Below are positions 1-12,938 of a DNA stretch of 64,000 nucleotides, piece by piece. The stretch lies in NCBI GenBank assembly GCA_963920665.1, contig OY987270.1:16270019-16334018 (forward strand), written 5' to 3'. A model generated the notes under the pieces. It saw only the letters and a program-made list of their open reading frames with translations, ran no database searches and was not told where the DNA came from. Both the position numbers and the translations under genes were made by a program. Source of the DNA: Straminergon stramineum (taxonomy: Eukaryota; Streptophyta; Bryopsida; Hypnales; Calliergonaceae). How positions within the stretch are numbered: the stretch's first letter is position 1; every line of letters starts with the position of its first letter.

Positions 1-1591
1 TCAATGCCCTCCCCTCTCTCTCTCATTTGCCACAAACACCTTTGCTAGAATTGGCTTGTCTGTTGTACTAGGTAAGGATTGCAAGCACACTTTCTACTCA
101 AGTGCTTGTGTTGAACTCTAGACATCCCATTCTCCATGTTGAACCTTATATGGTGTCATTATAAGAAACCTACCTTTTTTTAATCTTAGCATCGAACAAG
201 TTTATTTTTCAAAACAAGAGTACAAAGATGAGATTGTGGCCATAGAAGGCAGAGTTCAGTTGGATGTTCAAGAAAATGTGTGGATGTCACAGGCAAAACA
301 AGTTCATGTCTTGTGCAATAGGATTGTTCTCTAAGACATCAGAAAAAACATAGGCATGTTTTGTACAACATCCAAGAAAACAGAAATTTGTCACATTGGC
401 AAGGAGTTTCAATTTCTCTACAAGTAAAATTCTAGAAGTTATTGGGGGCTAAGGTAAAATGTTGATCAGATGTAAAAAAACAAAGAAAGGGTAGCTACAT
501 GACACTTTTGCAAAAATACCCAAAAAACCCTTATGTGGAACTGTATAAGGATGGCGTGGTGTGCCACAGCAACACACTTTGACACTATTTGAGAATTTTA
601 ACATTGTTTTTTTAGATTTCAAATTGAGACATCAATTGAGACCTCAAGAGAATTTTTTGCAACATGAACTCAGACGTCAAGTGAGATATCCAAATTTTTT
701 TTGTGACGTCAACTTAGACAACTTTGTATATGTTATATCGTTTGATATATCCCATATGGTTTGTCTTCCTTCTTACCATCCCACTTGTATAAATAGCTTA
801 TATTCTTATATCCATATACTGACAAGAATATATAGTTGCCAAATACAATATACTATATATGTTGTACAATATGTGGCATATTATATATAATGTGTATGGT
901 TTATTATGTATGGTGTACTGCATATAGTATATGTCTAAATTGATGTCACAAGATGTTGATGTCTCAAAAAATTGAGACATGCACATCAAGCACATCTTAG
1001 AGGACATCATTTGTGTCATTTTGCATGTCTCCATAGATGTGTCATAACACATAGTGGATGCTATATGGCATTCAAAAGAATTAGCCTCATGTCATAGTTG
1101 ACTCTTGAAAAAACATGTGCTCGTCACAACAGATGTCCAAACAAACAAGATCTAGGGCACAATGCACTTGGCACGTCACGAATTTTCATCTATCACATCA
1201 TGTTCCACGTTAGCAAAGGTCTAGATGAAAAAGTTGTTGAAATGGCATTACCCGCGTACAAGGCAACAATGTGGCTGCCACATGGTGCACTTTGGGCACC
1301 TTCTTTAACCATGTCTGAGTAAAAGTTGAATAAAAAACATGGCGCATTTTCTCATATTTTCGCATATTTTTGTTGCAGCAATCAAGACGGATTTATTGGA
1401 CATCTAGGGGGCATGCACGATGTTAGAAAAAACGTATTTCCACATTTTTGAACTTGTCAAAAAAAATGGGGGTTTCTTCTAGTGTGTGGAAACATTATCC
1501 TCCCTTGTTAGTTGTTCACTATTCTAACATAACATTCATACATACATATATATTGGCTTGTTACAATAATGCATTTATTAGGACTGGACAA

Positions 1592-1623
<32 letters not shown>

Positions 1624-2016
1624 TGATTGTGACCAAATGGTTAAATGGGTCAAGGTGGATGAATAGATAAATGCCAACACTCCTCCACACCAAAATACTT
1701 ACATATACCTAGTTATTGACAACTTGACAACAAAATATACAAATTGAATTGGACAAAGAATGATATCAACCAAAATACATGTAACAAGAATGAGTAGCTA
1801 TAGACATGAGTGGTGTTGATCTTCGGAGATGCCCATAACGAAATGTTGTTTTTTTGGCTACAAGATGGTTTAATTTTGTTGAAAGAAGTGATAGTATTGC
1901 TAGGTTTTGGTTATAGATGTAACTATTCATTTGTAGCTTGAAATGGTTTGGTTGGCTTTCTTGTTGTTTTTTGTTGTATCTTATATTTCTTCTGTTCCTT
2001 GCTTTTTGGGGGGGAA
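1..2016. other. AT-rich intergenic DNA, no gene recognised
   Basis: No open reading frame here resembles a known protein, and none is longer than about 110 codons. The stretch at 560-1050 has loose internal similarity on opposite strands (motifs such as aattgagacatc recur inverted), suggesting an old decayed repeat. A TA dinucleotide run lies at about 1595-1623. Confidence 0.6.
1595..1623. repeat. (TA)n microsatellite
   Basis: An uninterrupted TA dinucleotide run of about 29 bp in intergenic DNA. Confidence 0.9.
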
Positions 2017-2232
2017 TTTTTTTTGTTTCTTGTGAAGAATTGTTTTGAAGTGTTGTAGCATGTTGTTTTCCATGTACAAGCCTACATAGGCAAGGCTTAT
2101 ATCACATATACTTCTTGTGTTTCTATAAACACAAGAAGCAAATGTGATATAAGCCTTGCCTATGTAGGCTTGTACATGGGAAACAACATGCTACAACACT
2201 TCAAAACAATTCTTCACAAGAAACAAAAAAAA
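2017..2232. repeat. Near-perfect 216-bp hairpin (inverted repeat)
   Basis: The left arm 2017-2107 and right arm 2142-2232 are reverse complements over 91 bp with a single mismatch (left ttttcc against right gggaaa near the middle). The 34-bp spacer itself folds: cttcttgtgttt (2111-2122) pairs with aaacacaagaag (2127-2138) around a 4-nt loop. Outside the arms are short A/T runs. There is no coding potential. It could be a recent foldback MITE, an inverted duplication giving rise to small RNAs, or a young miRNA-like locus. It ends 43 bp before the large element that starts at 2276. Confidence 0.9.
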
Positions 2233-2275
2233 TACAAAAGAAAATGTGATATAACCCTCTACTATACATGCTTCT

Positions 2276-5200
2276 TGTGAGCTCCCAAATCATCACTAGG
2301 GACTCACTATTTTCTTTTTGTTTTGTTTTGTAGTTTTGAATGTAGTTTTATATACAAAAAGCCCCCGAAAGAGTGCAGAATCAAAATAGGTATGTTACAT
2401 ACTAATATAGCATTTTCTCTAAAATTAGAGTATTGTAGCTAGAATACCCCCAACCACCACTTGTACATAGGTTAGAACCCGATTAATTGTGGTAAATTGG
2501 AGAATTATGTGTTAATGGCAAAATAAGTTCAAACTCCACATGCGAGAGACATGTCTAGGCTAAAATTGGTCGAGGAAACCCTAATGAGGTATTTATGTCA
2601 GTTTCTGATGATAGGTTCTAATTTCTCGATTCCATTGACAAAATAGTGGAAACCCTAGTTGTTGGCCTATATGAATTAATTATACCAAGATAGGACCGTA
2701 GAGAAATCAAAGCAAAAAGGAGGTGACTGCAAGTGAAAATCATCCCAAGGACTCAATGGCAAAGTTGGTTCATTAAGATTCCCTCTAGTGTGAAAGATTC
2801 CCTAGATACCGGTATTTAAACGAGGAGGTGGATTTTATTCCCCTTAGGCCAATGTGTAGGGTAAGAATATGAGCCTATACATTTGCTGTGGGATTCTATG
2901 AGTGGTTCCACAAAAAAATTTGGAATTTTTTGATAGTTAGAAGATGCTCTTTCGGACAGTCAATTGCTAAAATCTATGATGGGAAATTCCTAGAAATTAC
3001 CTAGGTGGCGGTAAAATCTCACTAAAAATTACACCAACTTCTTTTATGTTAATAAGATGCCCCAACAAATTTCAAGACATTTCGATAATTAGAAGTACCT
3101 GAACCTACAAGATTCCCTGACAACTACTTTAATTTAAAGATTATGGCGGAGTTGACAAGCGGATTGGAAGCATATGGAAGTAGAATGAGGTCGAAAATAG
3201 GTATTTTCATACTCCCCCATACCTACTTAAGAACCTCGTCTAGTCACTTTTGTCACGAAAGTCAAGCTCCAAAAGTTGGATTTTTACACGATTTTGGCAT
3301 TAAGTTGGCGTTAGGCTTTGTTGAGATTTTGGAGTTAGGAAAAGGGGTAGGAGGATTTGCGAATATTAAAAATGATCTTTTGAAGCCAATGGTTGAATCC
3401 ATTTGTGATTTGGAGTTAATCTTCAAAAGTTAGGTTCACGGACCAACATAGAAGTAGAAACCCTTGAGGATGAGGATGAAAATCTAAAGTCATAGGGTTA
3501 TCTTACATGAATGAGAGGAGGTGGGTGATTGAAAGAGAGTATAATAGGGCACCCCTTTTCATCTCAAAAACCCCCCCATTGATTATGTTTGGATCTGTTG
3601 GATCCAACTTATGTTGGAATTTTTGGCATTTTAAGCCAAAACCTTTGGAATTAGGTTTTCGAGGGCACTTTGGGCCTATTGTTGTTATTTTTCAAGCTTT
3701 TGAGGTCTTGTGGGTCACTTACACTTTGAGTACTCCATACTATCCATCTCAAGTCTTTAGGGGTTTGAAAGCTCACTTTCATTTGGCTTTCAAGAAGTTG
3801 TGGTCTTGTGTTATCCTTTGAATGGATCTTTTGATCTTCCCTTGTGTCTTGTCATTGTATTAACTCTAGAGTAACCCCCCATATGACTTGGCGATGTTGC
3901 TTTGGAAGGCCTTTAGATCAAGTATTGATGTTATACTAACCCATGTGTCACTAACCATTAGCCTCTAATTGTTCTCTTGTCCCTCCCATTTAGTTTTGTA
4001 GTCCACAAGTTGAGCCTAAGTGTGTGTGAGGTTTGGTGCATCCCGTCGAGACGGCGAAGCTTTGACCCTCCCAAGGTCAAAGAGTCCTAGTTGTTGTGTA
4101 TTAAGGATCAAAATCACAACAGAGCTTTGAACCCCCTCTGGATGAAAAGAATCCTAGTTGTGTGTTAAAGCCACCTTAAGGCAAAACTTTGACCTCCTAT
4201 GATTCCCATGTCTAAAGTTTAGTTTCCAAAATGTGTTGGAAACTATTCAAAGTTTGGTCTCCAAAAGTAGTCAATGACAACTAGATCAAGTTTGGTGGTG
4301 ACTAGGGAATATTAGCTAGGACCATTTCCTATTTAACCTTTCTTTTCCATTCTTCCCCCTTAAGTGACTAGACATAACCCGTTGAATCCCCACTAGTTAG
4401 GAAAGATGAAATTAATCATTGGAAACCAACCCCAACACTGAGTAGCCCCAACAATACCCAAACATACTTCAACTAGCAGGTCGAGTATTGAGAGGGGGTT
4501 AGGTACCACGTGGGGAGTTGGGGTCTATAGTCAAGGGTTCGCTAGAGGAGTTGGGGTCGCAATCAGGGGAATCGGGGGGCCGTAGTGCCGATTGTGGGGT
4601 TTGCTGGTAGGAAGTTGGGGTCATTTAAAGGCTTACAATTAGGGGTTGGGTTCACTGGTCAAGGAAATCAAGGTCCTTTTAGGGGTTTGGAGTCCAGGGG
4701 CTTAGTTTCTCTGGTTGGGAAGTTAAGTCTGTCCAAGGGTTCAAAGCCTAGGGAGGGCAAGAAATCAAAAATCAGAGAGGTGGTAAATTGGAGGGAGAGG
4801 AGTTGGAAACTTGGAGAGATGCATGAAGGGGTAAGAAGAAAGAGACCAAGACTACACTTGACCTTCCTCTAACCAACATCAAAGCGGGGAAGCCAACTCC
4901 CCGTCTACTATAAATCAAGCAAAAGTAGGAAAAAAGAGACAAGTATATAGATACTTCACTCAATTAGGAGGAAGTGAAGGTAGAAGTAGTAGGAAGCATG
5001 GAAAAGTGACAAGGAGAAGGAGACCACTCGATGTTAGATAGAAGGGGGTAGAGAGAGATAAGATAAAGAAAGAATCTCCCTACCTTGTTTTGACCCTTAG
5101 ATTAAAAATAGGTGATTATCAAGATGTTAAACGTATGAGGTGGTTCAAGGCATAAGAAACAATGACGCATACTTAACCCCTCACCACCCACAATCAAATA

Positions 5201-7365
5201 GGTGGGCATAGGTGCTTTTAAGCTATTGTAGAAAACAAGGTTGATTAGGAGAGATTGGAGGCGCCCTTGATGAAAATGATTGAGTGGATTGGAAGTAGAG
5301 AAATTGGTCTCTCAAGAGGATGTGTCCGATTGACATTTGGTTAGTTGGATTTTTGGCATTTTGTGAGTAAAGTGCAGAGAAAAATGCAAAACACACAATT
5401 TCTCATGATGTGCACAATGCTTTGAGGTCTCTAGCATGCACCTTATTGATCCAAAGTGCTTGAAAATTCGTGCTTGCCTTCGCAATGCACTTATGAGTCA
5501 CTTCCCCGAAGTTGGAGGAAAATGATGCATCAAACCAACAACTTGACAAAAGGCAAATCAAGGTGTGCAAGCCAAAAATGAAGATTTCATCGAAAAACCT
5601 TGAGTTGGTGACTAGTCGTGCAAGTTCCAGCATACTGCACCCCCTTCCTTGTGTGTTAGGATACAATGTGCAACGGTCCCGCACCAACAAATGCCGGTCA
5701 CTTCCACCCTACTACCATGTCCGAAATTTAGACATGCACGCAATTGAAGTGTTTAAACTCAACAAGTTTGCATGCTAAACCACTGAGAATGGTGTGGCCA
5801 CATCCATACCTCAACCCTTAATTGCCCCAATCAAGCAAAAGGCTGAATTTTTTTGTTGTGTGTCACGTGGTGGGCCTTTAACCAATTCCCTAAGGACTGT
5901 TTTGGTCACCTTAGGCGGTCAGGGGTTAATCCAGCCTAGAAACGTGGAACGAGAGTAGTTGGGCTACTTAAAGGATGTAAGAAGAATAGGATAGAAATAA
6001 AAGGAGACAAGGAAGAAGAAAGGAGGGTAGAGTTGGTGGGAGTAGAACAAATCAACCATTGTATTGACTCATCACTTTATCAAACGGTGATCAATTGCAT
6101 CATACTATGGGAGGTAATGGTGGAGGAGGAAGTAACCATGGGAGGCATGATCAATTGCATTAGCTTTGAGGTATGAAGCTAAACCCCTCCTTAACCCTCC
6201 CAACCCACCTAATTAGCAACTACTAACCTTGGTTGAGGCCTAGCCTCATGTCAGACCCCTAAGATTAGAATTTAGGTCATTTCTAAATCAAAAACCTTAT
6301 AGAGGAGGCTCGTAGCTCTCCAAAAATCTAAGACATGTCAAAATCATAGTGAAAATGAGAAAGTTATTGTTGGATGAAGATTAAAACTTGAATTGGATGA
6401 AAAATAGTTAGACATAAAATTTTGGAACAAGTTGAGAGAATTAGAAAGAAGCCACTAATTTGAGTCTACAAGTGAAAGAAAAAGTTGATTCCAAATAGAA
6501 GATTAGTAGAAATTAGAGGATGAAGTTTTAAGTACCAACTAGTGGTCAAACTTCATCCATCAAGAACTTTTAGTCGGGGATTTGGATTAGCAAGTGTCTT
6601 ACCAATATAGAAAGCTAGAGTTAGGGGCTACAAGAAGAAAATATAAACTTACGAAAAATATTAAGTAGACGGAAGTTAATCCAAAACTAGAACACTATGG
6701 AAGCCTAATAAAAAAAACTTAAAAGGTCGAGTAGAGGTAGGAAGATGGGACCATAGGCTTGTAGAGAAATTTCAGTAGAACTCATAGGACCCCCTCGCTA
6801 AGGTAAAGACCAAAAATTCAAGAAAATAAAGAAGGATGAAGTTTAGCATAGGTTTAGATGAAATGTTCCTAGAAGTGTCCAATTGGAACCAAACCCTAGA
6901 GATAGGTAGAGATAAGCTTCTTAAATACCTTTATGAAATTTCAAGTTATTTTGAATTAGGGAACTAGACTTAATTTATGGATGAAGTTTGATAAATTGAG
7001 TAGCGGTTAAACTTCATCCACCTATAACTTTGGCTAAGAAGGTCGGATGAGGTTGAATTTTATGTTTTTAGAAAGGGAAAGAAATTATCCAGAAGGTTTT
7101 GATATTAGTTCTCCTCTGAGGTGTCTTTCACCAAAAACCATAGCAACGTAATCCATTCAGCTAAATGTTGTCATAGTTGCATTTGAAGTTAGACTTTGGT
7201 GGTTTTTTTCTCATTTGGGTATACTTAGGTATTAGAAAAGGTCCATTGTATAGAAGGCACAATGGAACATGCTTAGACACCCAAAAGTAGGAATTGTTTA
7301 AGTCAATACCCCAAGAACCTAGTTGTACTCGAGATTTACCAAGGGTGGGAAAATTGGCGCTCACA
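2276..7365 (+). mobile_element. Large non-coding element with terminal inverted repeats, copy 1 (5.1 kb)
   Basis: The left end reads TGTGAGCTCCC and the right end GGCGCTCACA, so the termini are inverted repeats of roughly 28 bp (consensus TGTRAGCNCC, then a conserved CACC/AAGGG part). Flanks are cttct (2271-2275) and cttat (7366-7370), a 5-bp target duplication with one mismatch. The whole element matches the reverse strand of 47417-51293; for example, the segments near 2335-2580 and 3110-3440 align with 51000-51290 and 50150-50420. No transposase, gag or pol domain is visible. TG...CA ends with a 5-bp duplication fit an LTR-type integrase product (a very long solo LTR or LARD-like element). 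The TGTNR-type inverted termini also fit a non-autonomous DNA transposon. Confidence 0.7.
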
Positions 7366-8512
7366 CTTATATACTAAAAACAACATGTATTATATATTGG
7401 TGTTATTTTTAATTTTATTGCAAAAGCTACCACTTTAATTGGGAGTGACACGTAAAGCTATCCATGTAATTGCAAGTGAAATGTAAAGCTATCTTGCAAC
7501 TAAGAGTAAAATGTAAAACTAACCTTATAATTGTGAGTGAAACGTAAAGCTACCCATGTAAGTAAGAGTAAAATATAAAATTTCCCCCAAATCCTTGAAG
7601 AGGTTTTGTAGCTCTTACATTGTTGCTTCTTCTCCCATCTTTTTGCGCCTAGAGACGTTGCACCTAGGGATTAGGTAAGTTAGTTCAACAAATGATGTTC
7701 ATGATTTTAACATTGTGCTCTTTAATGCTCAAGAATCTTGTTTCAAATTGCTATAGTAGGATGTCCTAATATTGTGTGTTCCTTAAATGTGCATACCTAA
7801 TAGTAGGGTACCTTCAATGACTCAAAGAATAATTATTATGAAGTACATGGTAAAATTTATTTTTTGATTGACACTTAAACGGAAAAGACAATATCAGGAT
7901 ACCTCCAAAACGTCAAAGAAATTGCATCAATTGTTCATAACATCTATTGACATCATCCATTTTTTCAATGAAAATCATCCATTTAAGTGGTTTCAAAACT
8001 ACAAAAATCATGGGGGAAAAAAATAATTGAACATCCAATTATGGTACTAGTTCAAAGTTGCAAGTGAGTAATACTAAGACACTCTACTATAGATCTTTCA
8101 TAGAATTTGTACAAGTTAATTCAATCAAGGTCTGGGCCCAAAATCACGGTCTAAACAGTACAAAGGGCATTCATTTGAAGTGACAATTCTAAGTACTATA
8201 CATACCTTAGTGTGATATTTGGAATAGTGTGTGTCCTTTTGCATTAATTTGGATAATTTTGGATCAATGTGATCTCATGAATGCAAATCTTTGGATGGAA
8301 TTTAAATAAAAATTGAAGGAAAGTATCTCAAAAGTGTGGATTTCATCCAAGTTTCATCTACTTCCATCCACTATAAAAATATTCCATTTACTAGCTTTGA
8401 TCCATCTTTCATCAAAATGTCATTCAAATAGGCTAAGAGATCTTACAACATTTAGATCTTGTACTAAATGAATTAACTTAGAAAAGACATCACAAAGACC
8501 AAAAAAGTTTGA
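7366..8512. other. AT-rich intergenic DNA
   Basis: No gene is recognised. At 7440-7570 a short motif resembling 'gtgaaacgtaaagctacc' recurs about four to five times in diverged form at roughly 35-45-bp spacing, a decayed minisatellite. The rest has no visible structure. Confidence 0.5.
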
Positions 8513-9452
8513 TTAACCCCTAAAGGTATTTGACTATGTTTTCACCAAAAATGCTCCAAAATTGTCATCTCTAGTACAAGTACCAAATTTTAGAAAAAAT
8601 ACGTTTTTGGACAAATGTAACCATAGGATCTTGTAGTACGCTGGTTTAGGAAGATGGGGAAAAAATTTCAGAAATTTCCATCATTTGCATTGCAAGATAT
8701 TAGCATTTGAAGTGACAAAAAGCCATTTTTTGGCCCTGCGAAAATCCGGGTAGCTGCACTTCACAATGTCAGATCATTATGAAAAGATGTCCAAAATGGT
8801 TGTAACTCTTTGGATTCCTTCTCCAAGTCATTTTGGCTACATGATTGAAAAATTTTAGATCATTTGGAATTGTACAACATATAGGAAAAAATTAATAACT
8901 AGAAAGAAGTAGAGAATGATTCAGAATATTAAATTATTAATAATTTATTTATGGAATTGAAAAATTCCAATACCAATGGTTGTAATGTTGTAATAAACAA
9001 TCTGCACCTCATCTTTTTATTTTTTTCGAAAAATATTAAAAATTGAGTTAAATAAAGGTCTTCAAAGTTTATTTTAGAGTAGAGATTCCATTACTACACA
9101 CAACTAAAACTCTTTATAACTTTCATTTCATAAATCAAAATGGAATGATTCAAAGCTTTCCATGTATATATAAATGAAGAAAATAAATTTCAAATTTTTA
9201 TTTAAAAAAAAAGTGATTTTTAAAGAAGTTTTTTTTGCTACCCGGGCTACCCGCCGAGCAATGAAAACAACATATCATACACTAACCTTTTAACCATGTA
9301 TTCAAATGTTGTGAAAATTGTTGGGTCTTAAAGCTACTCCTCGGGCACATGTTGTGTGAAAATTTCAAAGAAAAAAAAAAAATTCCATTCGTAGTGAGCT
9401 GCCCAAAATCACTATGTTTTCAAAAAACACCATTTGGTCCTTTAGGGGTTAA
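8513..9452. mobile_element. TTAA-bounded non-autonomous element, family 3 (940 bp)
   Basis: The left terminus is TTAACCCCTAAAGG and the right terminus CCTTTAGGGGTTAA, a perfect 14-bp inverted pair including the TTAA at each end. The internal sequence is AT-rich and non-coding. Its first ~150 bp match the reverse complement of the right end of 53713-54985, and its middle resembles 22576-23488, so it is one member of a dispersed family. No transposase is present. Confidence 0.75.
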
Positions 9453-9660
9453 ATGACTTTGATGAAAATTGTAGAAACAAGAAATGCCCTTATTAATCTA
9501 TAAAACTAATAATTCTTGTTTTACTATCTTGGTAGTAGGATTGCATCCTTTCAAGGTTAAGTGTGGAAGGATGTCAATAGCCTAAGTATGACCAATGTAG
9601 TCACTCAAAAATTATCTGAATTTTTGGAAAGTCATCCATCAACCACTTTTTTAGATGCAA

Positions 9661-9677
9661 TGTCCTTTTAGGGTTAA
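9661..9677. repeat. Orphan TTAA-type right terminus
   Basis: TGTCCTTTTAGGGTTAA is the right terminus seen on the 230-bp family-1 elements, but no matching left terminus is found at the expected distance. It probably belongs to a truncated copy. Confidence 0.5.
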
Positions 9678-10540
9678 CAATAGGTCCCCCCAAAAGGAAG
9701 GAATAAATCAAATAGAAAAAAAAAATTGTCAAAATTTAATATTTGGGACACAATCATTATCTATATTTTTTTCTAGTAAGCCATTAGAATCTAAATGAAA
9801 AAAATCTACATCTATTTTTGTGTCTAAATTTTTTGTCAATTTGTTGCTTATCATATCGAGTGGTAAGGGTCAACAAAAATATTTCTAAAAATAGTTATCA
9901 AATTTTATAGAAATCTTTCTACTTTTAAGCATTTGTTTTATCACATTTTTCAACTTCAAATTAATTATTTGGAGAAGGAATCAACTTTAACCACATTGAG
10001 TATGGTGGTGTGTGTGAGGGAGAAATTCCTACCTAAGTGGATGGATGCAAACACTTTCCAAAGAACCAACAACATTCATCCATTCATAGAGAAAGCACTA
10101 CTACATGAATTATAATATTTTGTGTTATCTGGCTTCTCTAATTGATTTTACAATGCTGTAAGTTTTTACTCTTGATGAATATTTTTACAAACCTGTATGT
10201 ACGTTGAAAGAGATGATTCTCGGTAGAAATAATCATCAAAGACTACTAAAAATTTATAGCATTATTATACTAATTGTTGTAGGTAACACTAATAATGATA
10301 TTAGTGTACTGTTACCCGGGGTTCCTCCCAGTCACTCGTGTTTCCGTGTTCCTCTGCTCGTCGTCTCTCTTGTGGGTTTGGCTTTCCCATTGCACCATCC
10401 CCGGGTACAATTCTCATCGCAAATATTCCCACGCCCGTTCTCCGGGGTACAGATCTTGAATTGCGATCCGCAGATAGTGCAGGAACAATTATCACAGCAA
10501 CCAACAAACGGAACTGAATCGACAAACAATACGCCGCGCC
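9678..10540 (+). promoter_or_regulatory. Upstream region and probable 5' leader of the V-ATPase e gene
   Basis: Base composition changes from AT-rich (before ~10200) to GC-rich (10310-10540) just ahead of the start codon, as expected for a plant core promoter and 5' UTR. No unambiguous TATA box or transcription start can be named. The reading frame starting at 10204 runs across this stretch and is not conserved with anything known. Confidence 0.4.
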
Positions 10541-11832
10541 ATGGGGTTCTTGCTCATTTCCTTGTACTTCGTGCTCTCGGGGTTGGTGGGCACGCTCGGC
10601 ATCAAGCTCTGCTACAACAAGGGCCCCAGCACCAACAAGTAAGATCTTTCCCAACTAATTTCGTACTTGCGTGAAGATTTTGAAATGGAGGACGAGATCT
10701 GCTGAATTCGGGGAACCCATATCAGGAACTCTAGAAGTGCGTGGAGACGGAATCTTGTTGGTTGTGACAACAGATGGATTTGTGATTTTGGGCTTCTTAG
10801 GGTTTAGGAGCGGTCGGGGAACGCATATCAGGAACCGTAGAAGTGCTTGGAGGCGGAATCGTGTTGGTTTTGATAACAGATAGATTTCTGATTTTGAGAT
10901 CTTTAGGGTTTGCGATGTGTCTGGGGATTTTAGTTTGGCGATTTGTGTCCGTGCGATTCGAGTTTTTGGATTCGAGTACTTCTTGTTGAGTCCGGCTTTT
11001 GCGATTAGCGTGGATAATTCGATCGCTTGTAGATCTTATTGGATAGTGTTTATATATCCCACCGGTCATAATCGCTTGTTCTTCATCATTACAAGGGCTG
11101 TCACGTCTCCGCTGTTTTGTATTTTCGGAAGTGTACCAAGCGGGCGCCTCCGCGTTCTTTAAGCAAGAAATGATTATGCAGACACAGCCGTTAAAATGGG
11201 CAGTCTAATCTGCTGGTTCTCTATATTGATGGGGTTGTTTTTAGATGGTGTTTATCTATCTTGATGGAGAAGAGGATTTACCTTAACGGCAAAGAGTGTG
11301 TGTTTGGAAAGGATGACTATCCTGGGGACGCTAACTTCGGTGGGTCGATGTGGTGCAGGCTCAACATAGTGCTCGTAATTACTGCTGTGATCTGCTGCTG
11401 GCTCATGTACGTGTCTCTCACTCAATACTCTCATGTCTATGGAGTTCATGTTTAAGCTTTGGCATTGTAAGAGCAGAAGTGCATGCAATGGTGATATATG
11501 CCGGAAGGAAGCTTGTCATTTTTGAGACAGAGAGCCCTATTTTGGTTAGGTTACCTTGAGTGTTTACGTGGGAGTATTTGGTCACGAAATCCTTTAGTTT
11601 TAGTGCTTTGTACTGTTTAAAAATTGGAAGATCAGAAATCAACAGTTTTCTTAATGAATCTGAAAGTGACATAGTCTTCTCAGTTTGTGAATTTGATCTA
11701 CGGAGCTAAGGTTTGTCGATTGGAGCATTCAGGATTGACATTGGCTCTGATGATTTGTTCAGGTGGGCGATCGTATGGCTGGCGCAGTGGAAACCACTGA
11801 TCAACCCTGTTTTGAAAGGTGAAGGTGAATAG
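10541..11832 (+). CDS. VHA-e: V-type proton ATPase subunit e (VHA-e)
   Basis: Three exons, 10541-10638, 11359-11406 and 11763-11832, join to a 71-residue protein. All introns have GT/AG borders and the frame is continuous across both (K33 and M49 are split codons). The start ATG has a good plant context (gccATGG). The protein begins MGFLLISLYF, has the conserved NKGPSTN segment at residues 26-32 between two hydrophobic helices (about 4-24 and 35-58), continues VITAVICCWLMWAI, and ends KPLINPVLKGEGE. Length (~70 aa) and these blocks match plant subunit e. Subunit e is a small hydrophobic protein of the membrane-embedded Vo sector of the vacuolar H+-ATPase, acting in acidification of vacuole and endomembranes. 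Exon 2 is only 48 bp. The neighbours are unrelated. The family assignment is secure; the exact isoform is not determinable. Confidence 0.93.
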
Positions 11833-12938
11833 CGATGCCAGCCAGGCTGGGTTAATAAAGACTGAAACCCTTTCAAAAAATTTGACGTTTGTAGCAGTTT
11901 GTGCATCCGTGTTTCATCTCCTCATTACGCCTCTGAGTGTTTACAGTAGGACGTCTGAGTAACGAGGGTCTTGCAACTGTTGTATACGTAGAAATTCTTG
12001 GCAAGCGTAATGAATAGCTCGTAGCAAGAGGAATGTTGTGCATGAGGCACATGCAATTCATCTGACCGAAATTACGACGTGGACTGTGAACACGAAAGAT
12101 AGTTATTTTCTCTTTCTGAATGAGCTTTATCATACGCCGATTAGGGTTACTGACCACTGATTTTGTTACTGATATGAAGAGGGACTATGATGCATTTGCA
12201 AACTTCTGCCAAAGTGGTTTGCATGTTTGCAAATGTACGTTTTCTGCATTTAGATTGATGTCATGATTTGTTCTTGAGTGTTGACTTGGTGTGTCGTATC
12301 TGCGATCATCATTTTAACTGTTTTATTAGCGATTTATGGGAAATTGGAACATTGTAAGGAATTGGCGTGTTAGCTGTGCGGAAGTCTTGGTGCGATGAAT
12401 TCATTTTTCTCTATTGAGTACGAGACAATAAACTGGCATAGTTTCCAAGTTAGTTTGGTCAATAGCAGGTATAGTTCAGGAACTTGCATAGGTCGATGAA
12501 GGCTTCTTTCGTGAGGACAAATTTACTTTCTCTCTTGGATTGGCCGTCCTCAGTTTATTGTCTGCGACTCTGTATAACAAATTTGTTTCTTAGCCATCAA
12601 CGCAGAGGGAGGTGTCAGTAGCTAAGAACGAGCACACGGAAGCAATAATGCTTATTATGGAGTTGATATGGAGTTGATGGAGTAGTGCTCCATACTCTTT
12701 CTAGACCCTCTTGTACTTTTGAAGTTTGGCATGTAACTAATATGATACACCATGATATTGTATGCAACATTGAAAAAATAATTGTGTAACGCAAACATCT
12801 CATTCCAAATGGAGGCAAGGTCTATTGATTCTTGAGGTTGAAGTGCTCTTGAAATGGCCTCCTAGTAAGGCCAATATAAACTTTTCTTCTAACTTTAAAC
12901 CCTAAATTTTTGAGGCACATCTTTACAAAGCTTTGAAG
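11833..12938 (+). other. 3' flank of the V-ATPase e gene
   Basis: A possible polyadenylation signal aataaa lies at about 11854, 22 bp after the stop codon. The sequence to ~12600 keeps a gene-like base composition, so the 3' UTR may extend further. No other gene is recognised. Confidence 0.4.

Noticed and set aside
3143..3821. 96- and 104-codon frames inside the large element
   Set aside because: They are not preserved as open frames in the inverted copy at 50150-50420 and have no domain.
10204..10674. 156-codon frame over the start of V-ATPase e
   Set aside because: It is in a different frame from the conserved exon 1 and shows no recognisable protein content.
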